DNA of 64,000 bases from Dillenia suffruticosa (Eukaryota > Streptophyta > Magnoliopsida > Dilleniales > Dilleniaceae): the NCBI GenBank assembly GCA_033439265.1, contig JAVTVX010000030.1, forward strand, positions 2,296,501-2,360,500, given 5' to 3'. This document shows, one piece after another, positions 1 through 18,236 of this stretch; positions within the stretch are counted from its first letter, which is position 1; every line of letters starts with the position of its first letter. The translations under genes and the position numbers were made by a program. The notes below the pieces were generated by a model. The model was not told the origin of the DNA. It saw nothing but the letters and a program-made list of their open reading frames with translations, and ran no database searches.

Positions 1-192
1 TTTTCTATTGTCTCTTATTATATATATTTAATTTAATTATATTATATATTAAAAAATAACAGATGAATATTTATTGGGAAGGAGTCAAAGGACAGGAGAA
101 AAGCGAGTGTTGTTGAAATTTAAGTGGCACAATGCATCAACTTGATTAAGTTGAGGTGATCCAAGGACCCCCCCCCTTTTGAAACTTTCAAT

Positions 193-244
<52 letters not shown>

Positions 245-335
245 GGATTGAATGTAATGCAATAAATGAAAGAGGTAGAAGGTAGGAGATCGGAAGCCAT
301 CGGTGAATTAAATATATGGATAGGTACATTGATCA

Positions 336-373
<38 letters not shown>

Positions 374-3000
374 CCAAAGGCAGTTTTCATTGAAATAAAA
401 ATGAAGAGACTGATTGCTGAGTCTTTCTTCTGCCAACTGATCTAATCTAATAAACCCACACACGCACACACACAAATGTGACTGAAGATACTCGTATACA
501 AACATAGTACAGAGAATATTTGGTTTTGAACTGCGTATTTATCCTCATTTTATTTATTTATTTATTTATTTTCTCTCTTCTTGCTTTTATATCACAAACA
601 CCCCATAAATATGGGTTCAGTTTGTATTAATTTTGGAGGTTTTAATGAATTAGTTATTCGAGAAGTTTAATGACAACTTCTAAACCCCAGAAAGAAAGAA
701 AGAGAAACGGGTGGTTGGGAAACTCAAGTAATCCACTTATTTATTTTGTTTTCTCATCAAACCTTTGTGTGTGAGTCTCAAACGAGGTATTAATGGACAG
801 TTGATTTAATAGAATAAAATGTTAATTCTTTTAACTGATCTCAGGTCTGGAATTTTGAAATAAAAAAGATTATATTGAGAAAACTATCATAAAATAAGAC
901 TTCAGCAGATATTCAAACCATATTAATTATAATATGACTCCGAATATCAGCAAGAACCCAAAAGAAGAAGTCTCAAACGAGCTGAGACATAAATGTGCAA
1001 AATCTGAGTTATATGCAAGTCTTATATTGGCAAGACAACTCATTCTAGCTTCTTTAGTAGCTTCTTTAGCAATGAGATTTGGTGTCTACCCTGTCCTCAT
1101 TACTCCTTTGCTACTTTATTTATTTATTTTTTTTTTTTGCAGAAAACGGATAATAATCAATTAATATGAAGCATCTAGTTTGAGTTTTAATTACTGCCTT
1201 TAGAGCAAACAGTCCCAACACCAGAAGAGCACGTATGTTTCTCAGTTTTCCATAGTTTTGGTCATTGTTGAAGACCAATGAATCTGCGTGATGGGGCCTT
1301 TCGGGATGGACCAAGTCTGAGAAGAAAATATAGATACTGAATTTGGAGAAATTGGTGGGCTTTATCCCAAATCTAAGTGGGCCAATCCGAACCAACAAAT
1401 GGAAGATGACAAGAGATCCTGGCCCAAAAGCAAACAACTGCCGGGCCTAGAAAAGGAGATCATCCCGGACAGGATAGCCCGTAGTCACCCACGCTGGAAG
1501 GGCCATTCCCCGCCTTGGGCAGGATGAAGAGCAGGCCCAAAACATTTTTCGTTCCATGATAATTCTTAAAAACCTGTTGTAAAGACAAAATTATAAATTA
1601 AATAATTATTCAAGATCTCAAGTTTAAATTTTGAAAATAGAAAAATAGTTATAAAAAAAACCGAATTAATTGGATTTCTGGATACCGGTAATCAAATACA
1701 AAAAAAAAAAGACAAATTTCTTAGATAAAATAAGCAAACTAATATGGTACAATTTTATTAGCGATACATGGTGTCGACATTTTTGTGTAGAAGTAACTTT
1801 TATTCTTGTTACAGTCGCGAAGAAGTGTCGACAACTCTTTCTCCCAGCTATTTTTTACTTTGCTATTTTAAGATGAATAAGTCAGTTTTTATTTGTTTCT
1901 TCCTTTTATTATATTTTTTAAAATCAATTAAGAAAATAATTTGAATCACAAAATCTATCTGATTTTAATTGACGGATAAACTTGTGAAAACATAAAGTGA
2001 TTTGGTTAATAAATTTTGACTTATTATGTATATTCACTAAATTTTTTGATACATATTTGTAAAGATAATTATTAATTTTGTTACTATTGTTAAAAAAAAA
2101 AGATAACACATTTACATAAAATCTTATCGAGTTTCCGTTTGTTATAATATTCGGTGTCTCCAAGGAGACAGCCTAGTAGTCATAAACCCTTTACTCAACT
2201 CCGTAATCTGATTTAAAATTAGTGTTTTTAGATTGTGATTTTAAGCATTTCGTGTAAAAATAAATAAATAACAATGTCTTCTACCTGGTATGGCCATGGT
2301 TAGAGAAATTAAGCATCAAAAGCAATATAAAAATATAAAATTCTACAAATCTATTGATTCAACTAAATTATTAAATTATTATGATAAATTCAATTTATAT
2401 ATGCAACTTATCATTATAAATATAAAAATATAAAAAATAATTTAAAAAAAATCAAATCACTAATTTATCTTAATATATAATATTTTTTAACGTCTCTTTT
2501 TAAATTCATCGTAATTCGATAAAAGAAAATGAATTTATGCATATTGATAAAATAAAATGAAGAGGGAAGAGATTTATTTCCATAGAAATTGAAACCTTTA
2601 GTACTAAGACAATATTGTCTAATAATGTCTTTAGACTGATTAATAAAAAATTCTTATTTAAATATTTTATCTGAGTTTAACGTATAAAATCTATATTTGA
2701 ATTTTTATAAATGAGTACCAACGTGAAACATTTCGATAACATTTGCATTAAAATAAAGATAAAATTTACTAAAAAAGTTTTAGAGAAATAAATGGATACC
2801 ATCTAAGAAAGTAATATGAAAATATAAAATATTAATAATTTATCATTTTAATTATATTATTATAATAAATTAATTTTTATATAAAATTTATTTTATAAAC
2901 ATAAAAATAAAAAATTATAAAATTTAATTAATTATCTTTTAGTTTTTAACGGTTGTCATTTGTTAGTCTCCTAATTAAAATAATTAATATTAATTAAATA
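1..3000. other. AT-rich intergenic region, no gene seen
   Basis: No reading frame here resembles a known protein. The stretch is mostly AT-rich with microsatellites near its left end. Positions about 1190-1560 are noticeably richer in G and C than their surroundings and may be a retroelement remnant, but I see no recognisable protein or terminal repeat. Similar AT-rich words recur around 2330-2450 and 2810-2940, which suggests a diverged dispersed repeat. Confidence 0.6.
195..372. repeat. Two AG/GA microsatellites
   Basis: An uninterrupted AG run occupies about 195-242 (roughly 24 units) and a second GA run about 341-367. They make the apparent Ser-Leu-rich reading frames on the minus strand, which are artefacts of the repeat. 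Confidence 0.95.
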
Positions 3001-3403
3001 GTAATTGGGGGGAATTAAGGGGACAAACCTCAGGTCTGGTCAAGCGAAAATGCCACTGGGATATCATGACTTATTTCCAATATCGTGAATATCTAAGGTA
3101 ATAAGGGTAAGTACGGAACAACGCGTTCTCGATATGCCCAAAGGAAATTTAATAATAACCGCTGGATCGGGAATGATGACCGATCGACGGCGCAAATGGA
3201 AAGTTTTGACTGCAAGTACGAACAAGGTTGGAATGATTGAGATTTGAAGGCAAGTTTGACCGGAGAAAAAATCGCGACTTTAAGACATTTGGTGGATTTC
3301 TCTCTGGAGAGAGAAATGCACAAAACGATAAAGAACAGACGTCTAGAGAGAGAAATCCAAGAGAGAGAGGGGAAGAATCTAGAGAGAGAAAAACCAGGGA
3401 GGG

Positions 3404-3404
3404 C

Positions 3405-3438
<34 letters not shown>

Positions 3439-3511
3439 GAATTAAGTCATATTTGCTAATTTTCTCTCTCTAGGTTGTTTTGTTTTAGCTCTGTAAAACG
3501 CAGAAGGAAGA

Positions 3512-3542
<31 letters not shown>
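3404..3542. repeat. GA tract and CT tract in the kinase 5' leader
   Basis: A GA run at about 3404-3431 and a CT run at about 3516-3541 lie 100-240 bp upstream of the kinase start codon at 3643, in sequence that is probably the 5' untranslated leader. Purine/pyrimidine dinucleotide tracts of this kind can bind plant BPC (GAGA-binding) factors; that role is inferred here. Confidence 0.8.
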
Positions 3543-3546
<4 letters not shown>

Positions 3547-3642
3547 CCCCTATCTGTTCTTTGCTCGATTTATTGGTAGGGGAGTTGGGTTTCTGTTGTC
3601 GGGGAAGAAATTAGGGTTTTTTTTTAGATAAAAGAAATAAGG

Positions 3643-9979
<6,337 letters not shown>

Positions 9980-11612
9980 TTAGGATAAACAATTGGCTGA
10001 TAGAAGTTGCAATCTCGCCAGTCGTGGAGGGCACCCCTTCAATTTTGTGAACACAGCTTTGACCCACAATGTTTTGAAAGATGACCGGAGAAAACGACAG
10101 GCACAGAGTCCGGCAAGGAGGTCATCATCAGCACATTGCAAGGAGAATTGCCCTTTTATCGATTGGCTTTTCAAGGATGTGATGCGCTCCGGTTCTTACG
10201 TTTGCATATATTTAGTAGTTTGTTGTAATGTTTGTTGACTGTCTCAGGTGAGTTTCCCATGGGTACACCAAAAAATTATCATAATCGATATAGAGCTTGG
10301 ATATTTGTATACTGAGAACTGGAGGCTAACAGGGTGGGAATTCCTGGAATTTTGGAGTATAACTTACACTATTTTTCTTACAAGTAATTTACAGTTTTTT
10401 TATTCTTTTTTTTTCCTCATTGCTTGAAAAAATATTGCAGAGCTGGCTAATGGTATTTGGGTTTTCTTAACTGGCTTAAAATTTCCAGAGTGCCTGATGA
10501 AAACTGTGTTACAACATTTGTTGGAACACTGCATGTTGACCTGTTTTATTTGTTCTGTTTCACAATTCGGAAATGAAAGTCTTATATTTGTTTAAATTTA
10601 AACATTGTGATTTGCCAACCAAGGATTATAAATGAACAATTTAGTCAACGTATGTTAAAATAGAACATTTGGGAAGCTTTATAAATCAATATGGTTTGTA
10701 GAATTTATGGAGAACTAGTGTTTTCTTTATATTTAGGGTTATTCTATTATTCGCCATATTAGAATCACTGGAGAATATAAAACAGTATTTTTTTGGTGTA
10801 ATTTATCGGTATCCAAATTTATATTCTGATTGATTCGATTCGATTGTTTTCATTTGGAGAATATTTATAAATCAATATGACTAGTATAATTTATGGAGAA
10901 CTAGAGTATTCTTTATATTTAGGGTTATTCTATTATTTATCATATCAGAATCATTAGAGAATATAAAATACTATTTTATTGGGTATGATCAATTGATATT
11001 TGAAATCAAATTCTGATTAATTCGTTTTACGCATTATCAGACCAATTTATGAGATTCTCTCAATGTAATCTTTCATTCATTTCAAAATTGAAACTTGATT
11101 AATAAATTTAACACTCTTACCTATTATTCCAACAGCTTATCCATAGAAAATGTACAACAGTATACGATGGAAAATATGATAACATAAAAATATAACAACT
11201 AATGAAGTAGATAACCAAGACTTTATTCCCCTAAATAGGGTTAGCTATACTGATCCTTTTATACTATTATATTCTATTTTATATAATTTGCTTATCTATA
11301 TAATTATTTTCTTTATATAACAATAATATTTGTGTTTTTATTCTACTAAACGGGATCAGTAAGATAAATACTTTTATGTTATTATATTTTATTTTGTATC
11401 ATATATTTATTTATATTTAAATAATATATATATATATATATATTTTTTATTATCGTTATCCAGATTTTCTTATAACAAACGATAAGATAAGAGAGTAATA
11501 ATTTAATTTTATTATTATGTGGCACCATAATTTATTGTGCAATTGTGTCCAAGGAGAGAAGTCATGGAAATCGGAAGGGAGCTAAAATGAAGCATTTCCA
11601 AATGAACTTGCT

Positions 11613-11648
<36 letters not shown>

Positions 11649-12140
11649 CTAGAAGAGACATACGATGATGATGATGACTGATGACACACAACGGCAATGA
11701 TGCCAGGTAAGGCTCAAAATGGCCTAGAAGAGACATATCAAAAGACAAATCGAAACATTGTCCCATGTGAAGTGAAATTGGTCACAATATTATCCTTTTG
11801 CCTATCAATAAATTGGTCCCATGTGAAATATAACTCTTTCTTGGCAGTCTCTCCGGTACCCCAAAACATAAAAACCAAATAATATATCTAATGTTAAAGA
11901 TTCTCATAAATTGGATTTCCAAGAATCAAATTTCTAGACACAAACATATACCTCTAATTGCAATAAGTCATCCTTCCATTAGTTTAATTACATCTGCATA
12001 TATATATATATATATATATGTCAAAATACATATGGGGATCAAGTAATCTCATAAGTCAAAGTCCACCTAAAAGAGATAGCAACATATATATAATGGCACA
12101 TTCCAGCATGCTTTCTTCTAAACTCAGCTCTCAACATATT
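9980..12140. other. Kinase 3' flank and intergenic DNA
   Basis: The first several hundred bases probably hold the kinase 3' untranslated region. The rest is AT-rich with a 186-bp tandem repeat, an AT run near 11425-11450, a CT run at about 11616-11643 and another AT run near 12000-12020. No additional coding region could be supported. Confidence 0.6.
10681..11045. repeat. Two-copy tandem repeat, period 186 bp
   Basis: Unit 1 starts at 10681 and unit 2 at 10867; both begin ATAAATCAATATG. They share long identical blocks, such as the stretch centred on TATATTTAGGGTTATTCTAT. Divergence is moderate, so the duplication is not recent. Confidence 0.85.
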
Positions 12141-12797
12141 TCAATTGACCTGCACACAAGTGTATATAGATAATTATAAAAATCAACAAAAAAAAAAGAA
12201 AACTGAGAATCAGATAATAAGACTCTCTCTCTCTCTTCTTACCTCCTCCTTAGAAACATCACCAGTAATAGGAGCAGGAGTGGCAAGGACAGGATAAAAA
12301 AGAGCAGCAGCACCCGGAGCAGGAGCAGCGGGAGCAGGAAGGACAACAAAAGGGAAAGAAGACGAAGCAGCAGTTCCGGAGGGAGCGGAAGCGGCGGCCG
12401 CAGGGACTGAGAAAGGAAATGGAGGAAAACGGGGAGCACCACCAACAGGAGCAAGGGCCTCAGGGACATAAAATGGAACTGGAAAAGGAGGTTTAGCACC
12501 ACCGAGAGCAGCAGCCGCCGGCCGCCGAGGAAAGTAGCCCCGCAGAATGTAGCCGGCTGGACCGCTTAAGAACACCAGGCCCACTAAGACCCAGATCAGC
12601 CATTTCCGAGTGTGACATTGGCATTGGCATTGTGGCTCCTCAGCCTCAGCGTCCGGAAAGTCCTGCACCAGCGGGAGAATACCATAATCGTACTGGGGAT
12701 GGTTTGCAGCAGGTTGGGGCGAAGGGCTTCCATTTTCGGTACTTGCCACAGATATGGCAAGGGCAATGAGAAACTGTGCAATAAGGAGAGTTTTCAT
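12141..12797 (-). CDS. Unknown Ala/Pro-rich single-pass membrane or secreted protein
   Basis: I do not recognise this family. Start ATG at 12797 begins a good signal peptide (hydrophobic residues 4-17, about 19 residues). The ORF also reads further upstream through the GA tract, but that extension is low-complexity Ser-Leu and is probably leader. Next come a Pro/Ser segment, a CxCxCH cluster at residues 57-62, a hydrophobic helix at about 66-85, then an arginine patch and a long Ala/Pro/Phe-rich tail with repeated PFPF/PVPF-like blocks. A consensus donor (GAG|GTAAGA) at 12242 and acceptor (GTGCAG|GTCAAT) at 12149 suggest exons 12243-12797 and 12141-12149, ending EEVN at 187 residues. Unspliced, the frame stops at 12210. 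A TATA-like TTTAAATA lies near 12860. Its length, compositional bias and signal peptide argue for a real gene, but function is unknown. Confidence 0.6.
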
Positions 12798-13242
12798 GTA
12801 GCGAGGGAGAGAGAGAGAGAGTGAGTGAGAGAGTGAGTGAGAGAGAGAGAGAGGTAGCAATATTTAAAAGAGAGGATGTTTGCTAGCAAAGGGTAGTTTA
12901 GGAAATTCACTTAAGGAGTAACTTAGGAGGTTGGTTTGTAATTAGCTCTGATAAGGACAATTAAGGTAAGTATACCATTACCATCTGTTAATCAACGCAT
13001 GAAAATGCTACATATTGTGAGGAAGCCAAAACCTAAGAAATTGAGATCTGAACAGCTCGTAAGGTGGTCTGAAAAGCAGACAAGTGCGAATATATGCTTG
13101 TTTTCTCTTTCGGCAAAAGAATGATATTGACATTAGAACTAACCTTATCAAGTGACAGACTGCTAACTAAAAATGGGGTGTTCTTCTCAGGGAAGATAAA
13201 GAGGGAGGTAGTGGGAGAAAGGGTCTTTTTTTATTATTTTTA

Positions 13243-13280
<38 letters not shown>

Positions 13281-14576
13281 GACCTCGTGATCCTGTCATT
13301 TTCAGAGGCACAGTTTGAGAATAAACGCAATTAATGCTATCGATAAAGAGCCCCAGTACACCTTCTTCTCTACAAAAAGCCAAACTCCACGTCAGTGTAG
13401 CATAAACCCTCTTCCTTTTCTCTCTCTCTTATGGAGGAGGGTATAGAAAGGAGATGGGAGTACGAAATCAATATCAATCTCTTGGTACCACCGGACCCAA
13501 AAGGTTTTGCACCTATGGACCCAAAGGCCCTTGCAGACAGAACCTGACTTCAAAATGAATCTAGACTTCCAATTATCCTTTTCAAGAGAGAGAGTTATAA
13601 ACCATTTTTCTTCATTGTTTGGAACAGCAACCCCTTCCCAGAGTTTTGCTCAAACCAAGGGGTGATCAGGAGTGAAATAAAACCAATGCTTAAGATCCCA
13701 ACTAGAGAAAGAGCCAAGTGAAAACAACAAACAAACGGAGTAAAAGAGGATTAATCAATCATATCCCACAGGAATAATTTACCATAAAGTCTACAACCTC
13801 AAGAATCTTTGGAGTCTCCTTAGATATCCTCCGAGTAGAAATACTGCCTCTGCAAAAGAGCCATGCACTGGATTTTACCTATCAAAAGGAGAAAGCAGGT
13901 GAAATGAGAAGGAAAGGTAATTAGTTTTGGTTTCATGTAGAGTTGATTCACAATCCAAATCCAAATGTGTACGACTTTGCAAGCTACATTCTTACCTTTG
14001 CCCTTGTAGGTTAGGACAAGCTGCTAATCCTGAGCAGGCAAGTAACAATCAGCTGTCTGGTAATACTCATGACTACAGCAGCTTACTCTGAACAAGACTA
14101 CAGGAAGAATAAAATCTACAAAATACATCAGCAGCAGAAGCACCATAGACCGACAGAGCAATTCGAATACCAGTATAGAAGGGGAAAAAATGATTGTGAA
14201 ACTTTCATAGGTTGTCAGGCTAAAGACAGACCCAGTTGCAGATATGACCAGTAATGCATAGGTCCTGAGCCCATGTCCAACAAGTTTGTAAACTGATCAA
14301 AGTAGGAAAATATAGCATGATGTAGGTGGGATCTTGAACTACCTGGGATTATTTGGTTGATGATATTGGGGCGCATCGTTTGCTTCTTCATCCATGTCCA
14401 GAAGTGCCGGATTTAGTCTGCATCAGAAAACCTAATTATAAGATTTTCTTTACAACTAGAACTAGAGATAAAGCATAAATGAACTTCAATACCTTGAAGG
14501 TACTGCTGATTGAGTTCCGCAGAAGGGATATCTGAAAACTTGCCTATCAGTTGCTATGTCGTGAAGGACAAAACTG
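12798..14576. other. Intergenic, likely 3' flank of the broken PPR gene
   Basis: Contains the GA-rich leader of the upstream minus-strand gene (about 12800-12852), a second GA run at about 13249-13276, and sequence that may be the 3' untranslated region of the PPR gene to the right. I see no conserved coding sequence. Confidence 0.5.
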
Positions 14577-16987
14577 TTACCAATAGTCCTTGCAAGAACA
14601 TGGTCCTTCAGTGAAATGATGAAAGCAAATTGAGTCTCTTAATATAATCCATCGACTAAAAGCTGTGTAAATGTATTTCATAGCTGGATGGCAGTCCCCA
14701 CAGACCCTCAGATTCTTAAAAATCCTAGTTGGTACTCCACGGGGGACTGTGAGGAGTCCAAAAGCAACTGCCAGTTTCTCACTGTGATAAGCAAGACCGA
14801 GCTCTTTCCCCTCCCCATCCATGTCCTGAAGTGCAAAGTTCACTTCTTAATTACTATCATAATCTCATCAACCTTTGAATAAACCTCTTCTGTCCTTGGA
14901 TGAACTCTATCTTCAGAAGTAAATGAATGAACTAAGCCATTTATCTCCATCCAACTGCGCCCAGGCTCTTTATTGATACCTCTTGATTTCATCATTCTCT
15001 TAGTTCTTGCAGCATCTTCCCATCTACCAGAGGCAGAATAAATGTTAGATAGCATATCATATGGCATGGCATTCAGGGGTTCCAGTTCAAATAAATTATA
15101 AGCTGCCCTCTCAGCCAACTCTACATTCTTATGTACCCTACATGCACCAAGGTGTTCCACACAGTCGGGTCTGGTTCCACAACCATTTCATTCAGCAACT
15201 CCTTTGCCTCATCAAGTTTCCCAGAATACCCCTGGAGGTCAATCATGCATGCATAGTGCTCAGGACCTGGTTTTATTGCATAAATCTTATCCGTAGACTT
15301 GAAATAGCGGAGTCCATCATCCACAAGACCTGCGTGCCTGCATGCAAACAATAAACCAATAAAAGTAACAAAGTCAGATTTGCAGCCACTTGAGATCATG
15401 CTTTCATAAAACCGTATTGAGTCACCACTCCTACTGTTCTGGGCATAACCAACTATAAGGGTTGTCCAAGTGATCACATCCCTATCCCGCATGGAATCAA
15501 AGATTCTATTTGCATCATCTATATGCCCACCTTTTGCATACAAAGCTACCAGCGAATTGCCAACTAATAGCGAGGATTCAAGACCAGATTTTACAAAGTT
15601 TGTGTGGACCTGCTGTCCAAATTCCAAAAGTATCAGCTCTGCACACGCACTGAATACGCTGGCAATCACAAATTGATCTGGAGTGATTCCTGCAGATCTC
15701 ATGTCACAGAACAGCTTTATAGCTTCCTCATGCAACCCATTGTGTGCAAAGCCCGTTACAATGGAATTCCATGATAGCACATCCTTATCTGGCATTTTGT
15801 TGAAGACCTCAAAAGCACCATCTAAATTTCCCTGTTTTGCATACATATCAATGAGTGCATTGGCAATGAGTTTGATGGACTCAAACCCATTTTTGATGCT
15901 AAGAGAGTGGACAGACATTGCAATTTTCCTGTCCATTAAGAAAACAAAGAGTTGAGGACAGACGGGTATGTAAAATCATCCATTTTCATGTTCCTTGCGT
16001 GCATGTTTCTGAACAAAGACAAAGCTTCCTCTTCAAACCCTTGCCTTACACATCCAACTATCATAGAGTTCCAAGAAGCTACATCATCAACCTCCATTGT
16101 CTCAAGCACTGTTCTTGCACTATTCATGTCCCCACACTTGGCATACATATCAACTAATGCACTTTCAACAAATGCGTTAGAGCCAACACCACTCCTCCAA
16201 ATGCAACCATGCACTTGCATTCCAAAATAATGTGCCCAAACAACTCCACAAGCTGTCAGTAAGCTTGGAAAAGTATACTGATTAACCTCAATCCCTTCCA
16301 CTCTCATGTCTCTAAAACACTCCATTGCCTTATGGCCATGGCCATTCTGAGAATAACCCGTTACCATTGCAGTCCATGTCACATGATTTCTATAAAGGCA
16401 TTCTCTCAAAGAGACACAGCTTGCAACATACGCCTGCACTTTGCATACATATCTGCAAGCCCAGTCGCAACATAGACATTGGACTCAAATTGACTTTTTA
16501 CCACAAACCCATGAATTTGTTCTCCAACATGAAGCCAACCAAGCGCAGAACACACTCTAAGAACACTTCCAAATGTGTACCGACTTGGCTTGTGCCCCTC
16601 AAACTGCATTTGATAATACAAATCAATTGCTTCCTTCTCACGCCCGTATTGACAGTACCCGGATATGAGCGAAGACCAAGAGATTGAGCTTTTATTTGGG
16701 GTTTCATCAAATATTTGTGTAGCTTCAGCTAGCATCCCTGAATTGGAATAAGCAGCAATCATTGTAATCCAAGTGAACTCATCTCTGTCGGGCATTTTGT
16801 GGAACAACCGTCTAGCTTCATTGACTTTACCCGCTCTTGACAAGTTATTTAGGATTCTGTTTAACTCAAACCTAGACGGATTTATGCCTGTCAGATCTGA
16901 AGCAATGTGCATATGACGAATCAATGCCGAACCAAATACTGAAAGACACTGCTTCCCAGAAGCTTCCCGCAAACGTATAATGCGCAT
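14577..16987 (-). pseudogene. DYW-class PPR protein gene, broken by frameshifts
   Basis: Read leftward from ATG at 16987 (MRIIRLREAS), the sequence gives a PLS-type pentatricopeptide protein with E and DYW domains. It stops directly after the terminal KDYW at 14577. Reading-frame changes occur near 16400-16440 (two shifts), near 15936, near 15140-15160 and near 14840, where a short segment is also missing. Recognisable parts are many PPR motifs, the E/E+ region, and the DYW signature with HSEK, CGDCH and the terminal CSCKDYW. The family acts in organellar RNA editing as site-recognition factors with cytidine deaminase-like DYW domains. From memory it most resembles Arabidopsis At3g61170, the neighbour of the SHAGGY kinase At3g61160, so this is probably the orthologous locus in decay. 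Sequencing indels are an alternative, but five breaks plus a deletion in one gene, beside an intact kinase, favour a pseudogene. Confidence 0.85.
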
Positions 16988-18166
16988 TTTGCAATTCAAA
17001 CATAAAGAATTATATGTATGTCAAGACCTCAGTCAGAACAAAACCATACCCATCACAGCAAAAGCTGTTTCCATTCAAGTTCGATTGCCACAAACTCGAA
17101 CTGTTGCTTGAAATTTAAAAAATTTAACCAAATATCCAGACAGAACAGAAGATGGCACAGTAGAAATTGGTCAAACAAAAGACGGTTGAATCACCAAATT
17201 TAAGTTTTAACCACTCAAACGAGTGTTATTGCTCAAAAAAATAAAAAAAAAAAAGGGTCAAAATATAAATTTTACAGTATGGGATGTTTAGGATCTAGTA
17301 TTATGAAACGAGAACAGCTCGTATGCAGGTGTTTTCATGAAAATGATGTTGACAATAGTATAATTAAAATTAATATTGTTATTATTATTATCAAAATTAC
17401 AACAAATAAAATTATAATTAATTAAATATAAAAAGCTTTTATATAAATGATAATTAATTTTATCCGTAAAAATATTTCAAAAATAAGAAATATTTCAAAA
17501 AAGAAAAATCGTTAATATTAAAAGGTTTTATTATTATTATTTTTGGAAATATATTATTTTGACACTGCTGCTTATTTTTATTTTCCTTATTTATTTTTAT
17601 GCCCTAAATGTTTTAGTTTTAAATTTCTTAACATTTTTGGAAATTTTTATTATACTTTTGGGCATTATTCTTTTTGGTAATAGGTAGATATTAAATTATA
17701 AAATATTGCCAAAAATGATTTCCAACACACATTTATTTTTGTAAATGTATTATCATTAATTTATTTCCTTGCAATATTTGTTATTTTCACTATATTATTT
17801 GGTAAAAAAATAAATAATTAATATCGTAAATACATTATCTAAATAATAAAAAAGAAAAATTCTTTAATCAAGGAGGGTTGGTCCCATACAGGACGTGGCA
17901 TTACCATGGCGCGAAAACAGTCAGCGGTCAACAGCCAACACTCCTAAGCCAACAAGGTCCAGCTGAAACCCATCTGAATTTACCGCCTCTCCAACCATAA
18001 ACCACTCTCTCTCCCCCATAAAACCACTCTCTCTCTCTCACTCTCTCTTATTCATTTCAAATACAAACGGAAAAGCAAAACCTAGAACACAGCAATCGAA
18101 ATCCCAGATCCAAAATCCAAACCCTAGCCCCACCCGATGAACTTCATCCCAACAACTTCGACTCCT

Positions 18167-18220
<54 letters not shown>

Positions 18221-18236
18221 AATTCACGGAGGCAAA
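16988..18236. promoter_or_regulatory. Shared upstream region of the divergent PPR and RING genes
   Basis: These 1.25 kb separate two genes that point away from each other. The middle (17350-17870) is very AT-rich. The right end is probably the RING gene's leader: short CT runs at 18005-18050 and a GA run of about 40 bp at 18172-18213, only 24 bp from the start codon. No single promoter element is certain. Confidence 0.45.
18172..18213. repeat. GA microsatellite directly upstream of the RING start codon
   Basis: About 21 GA units end roughly 24 bp before ATG 18237, probably inside the 5' leader. Confidence 0.9.

Noticed and set aside
85..505. Minus-strand Ser-Leu-rich proteins
   Set aside because: They are translations of AG/GA microsatellites.
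12239..12824. Several overlapping reading frames on both strands across the Ala/Pro-rich gene
   Set aside because: They are frame shadows of a GC-biased low-complexity gene. Only the minus-strand frame from 12797 has a signal peptide and leader.
15061..16687. Long plus-strand frames opposite the PPR gene
   Set aside because: Antisense of PPR repeats with no family signature.
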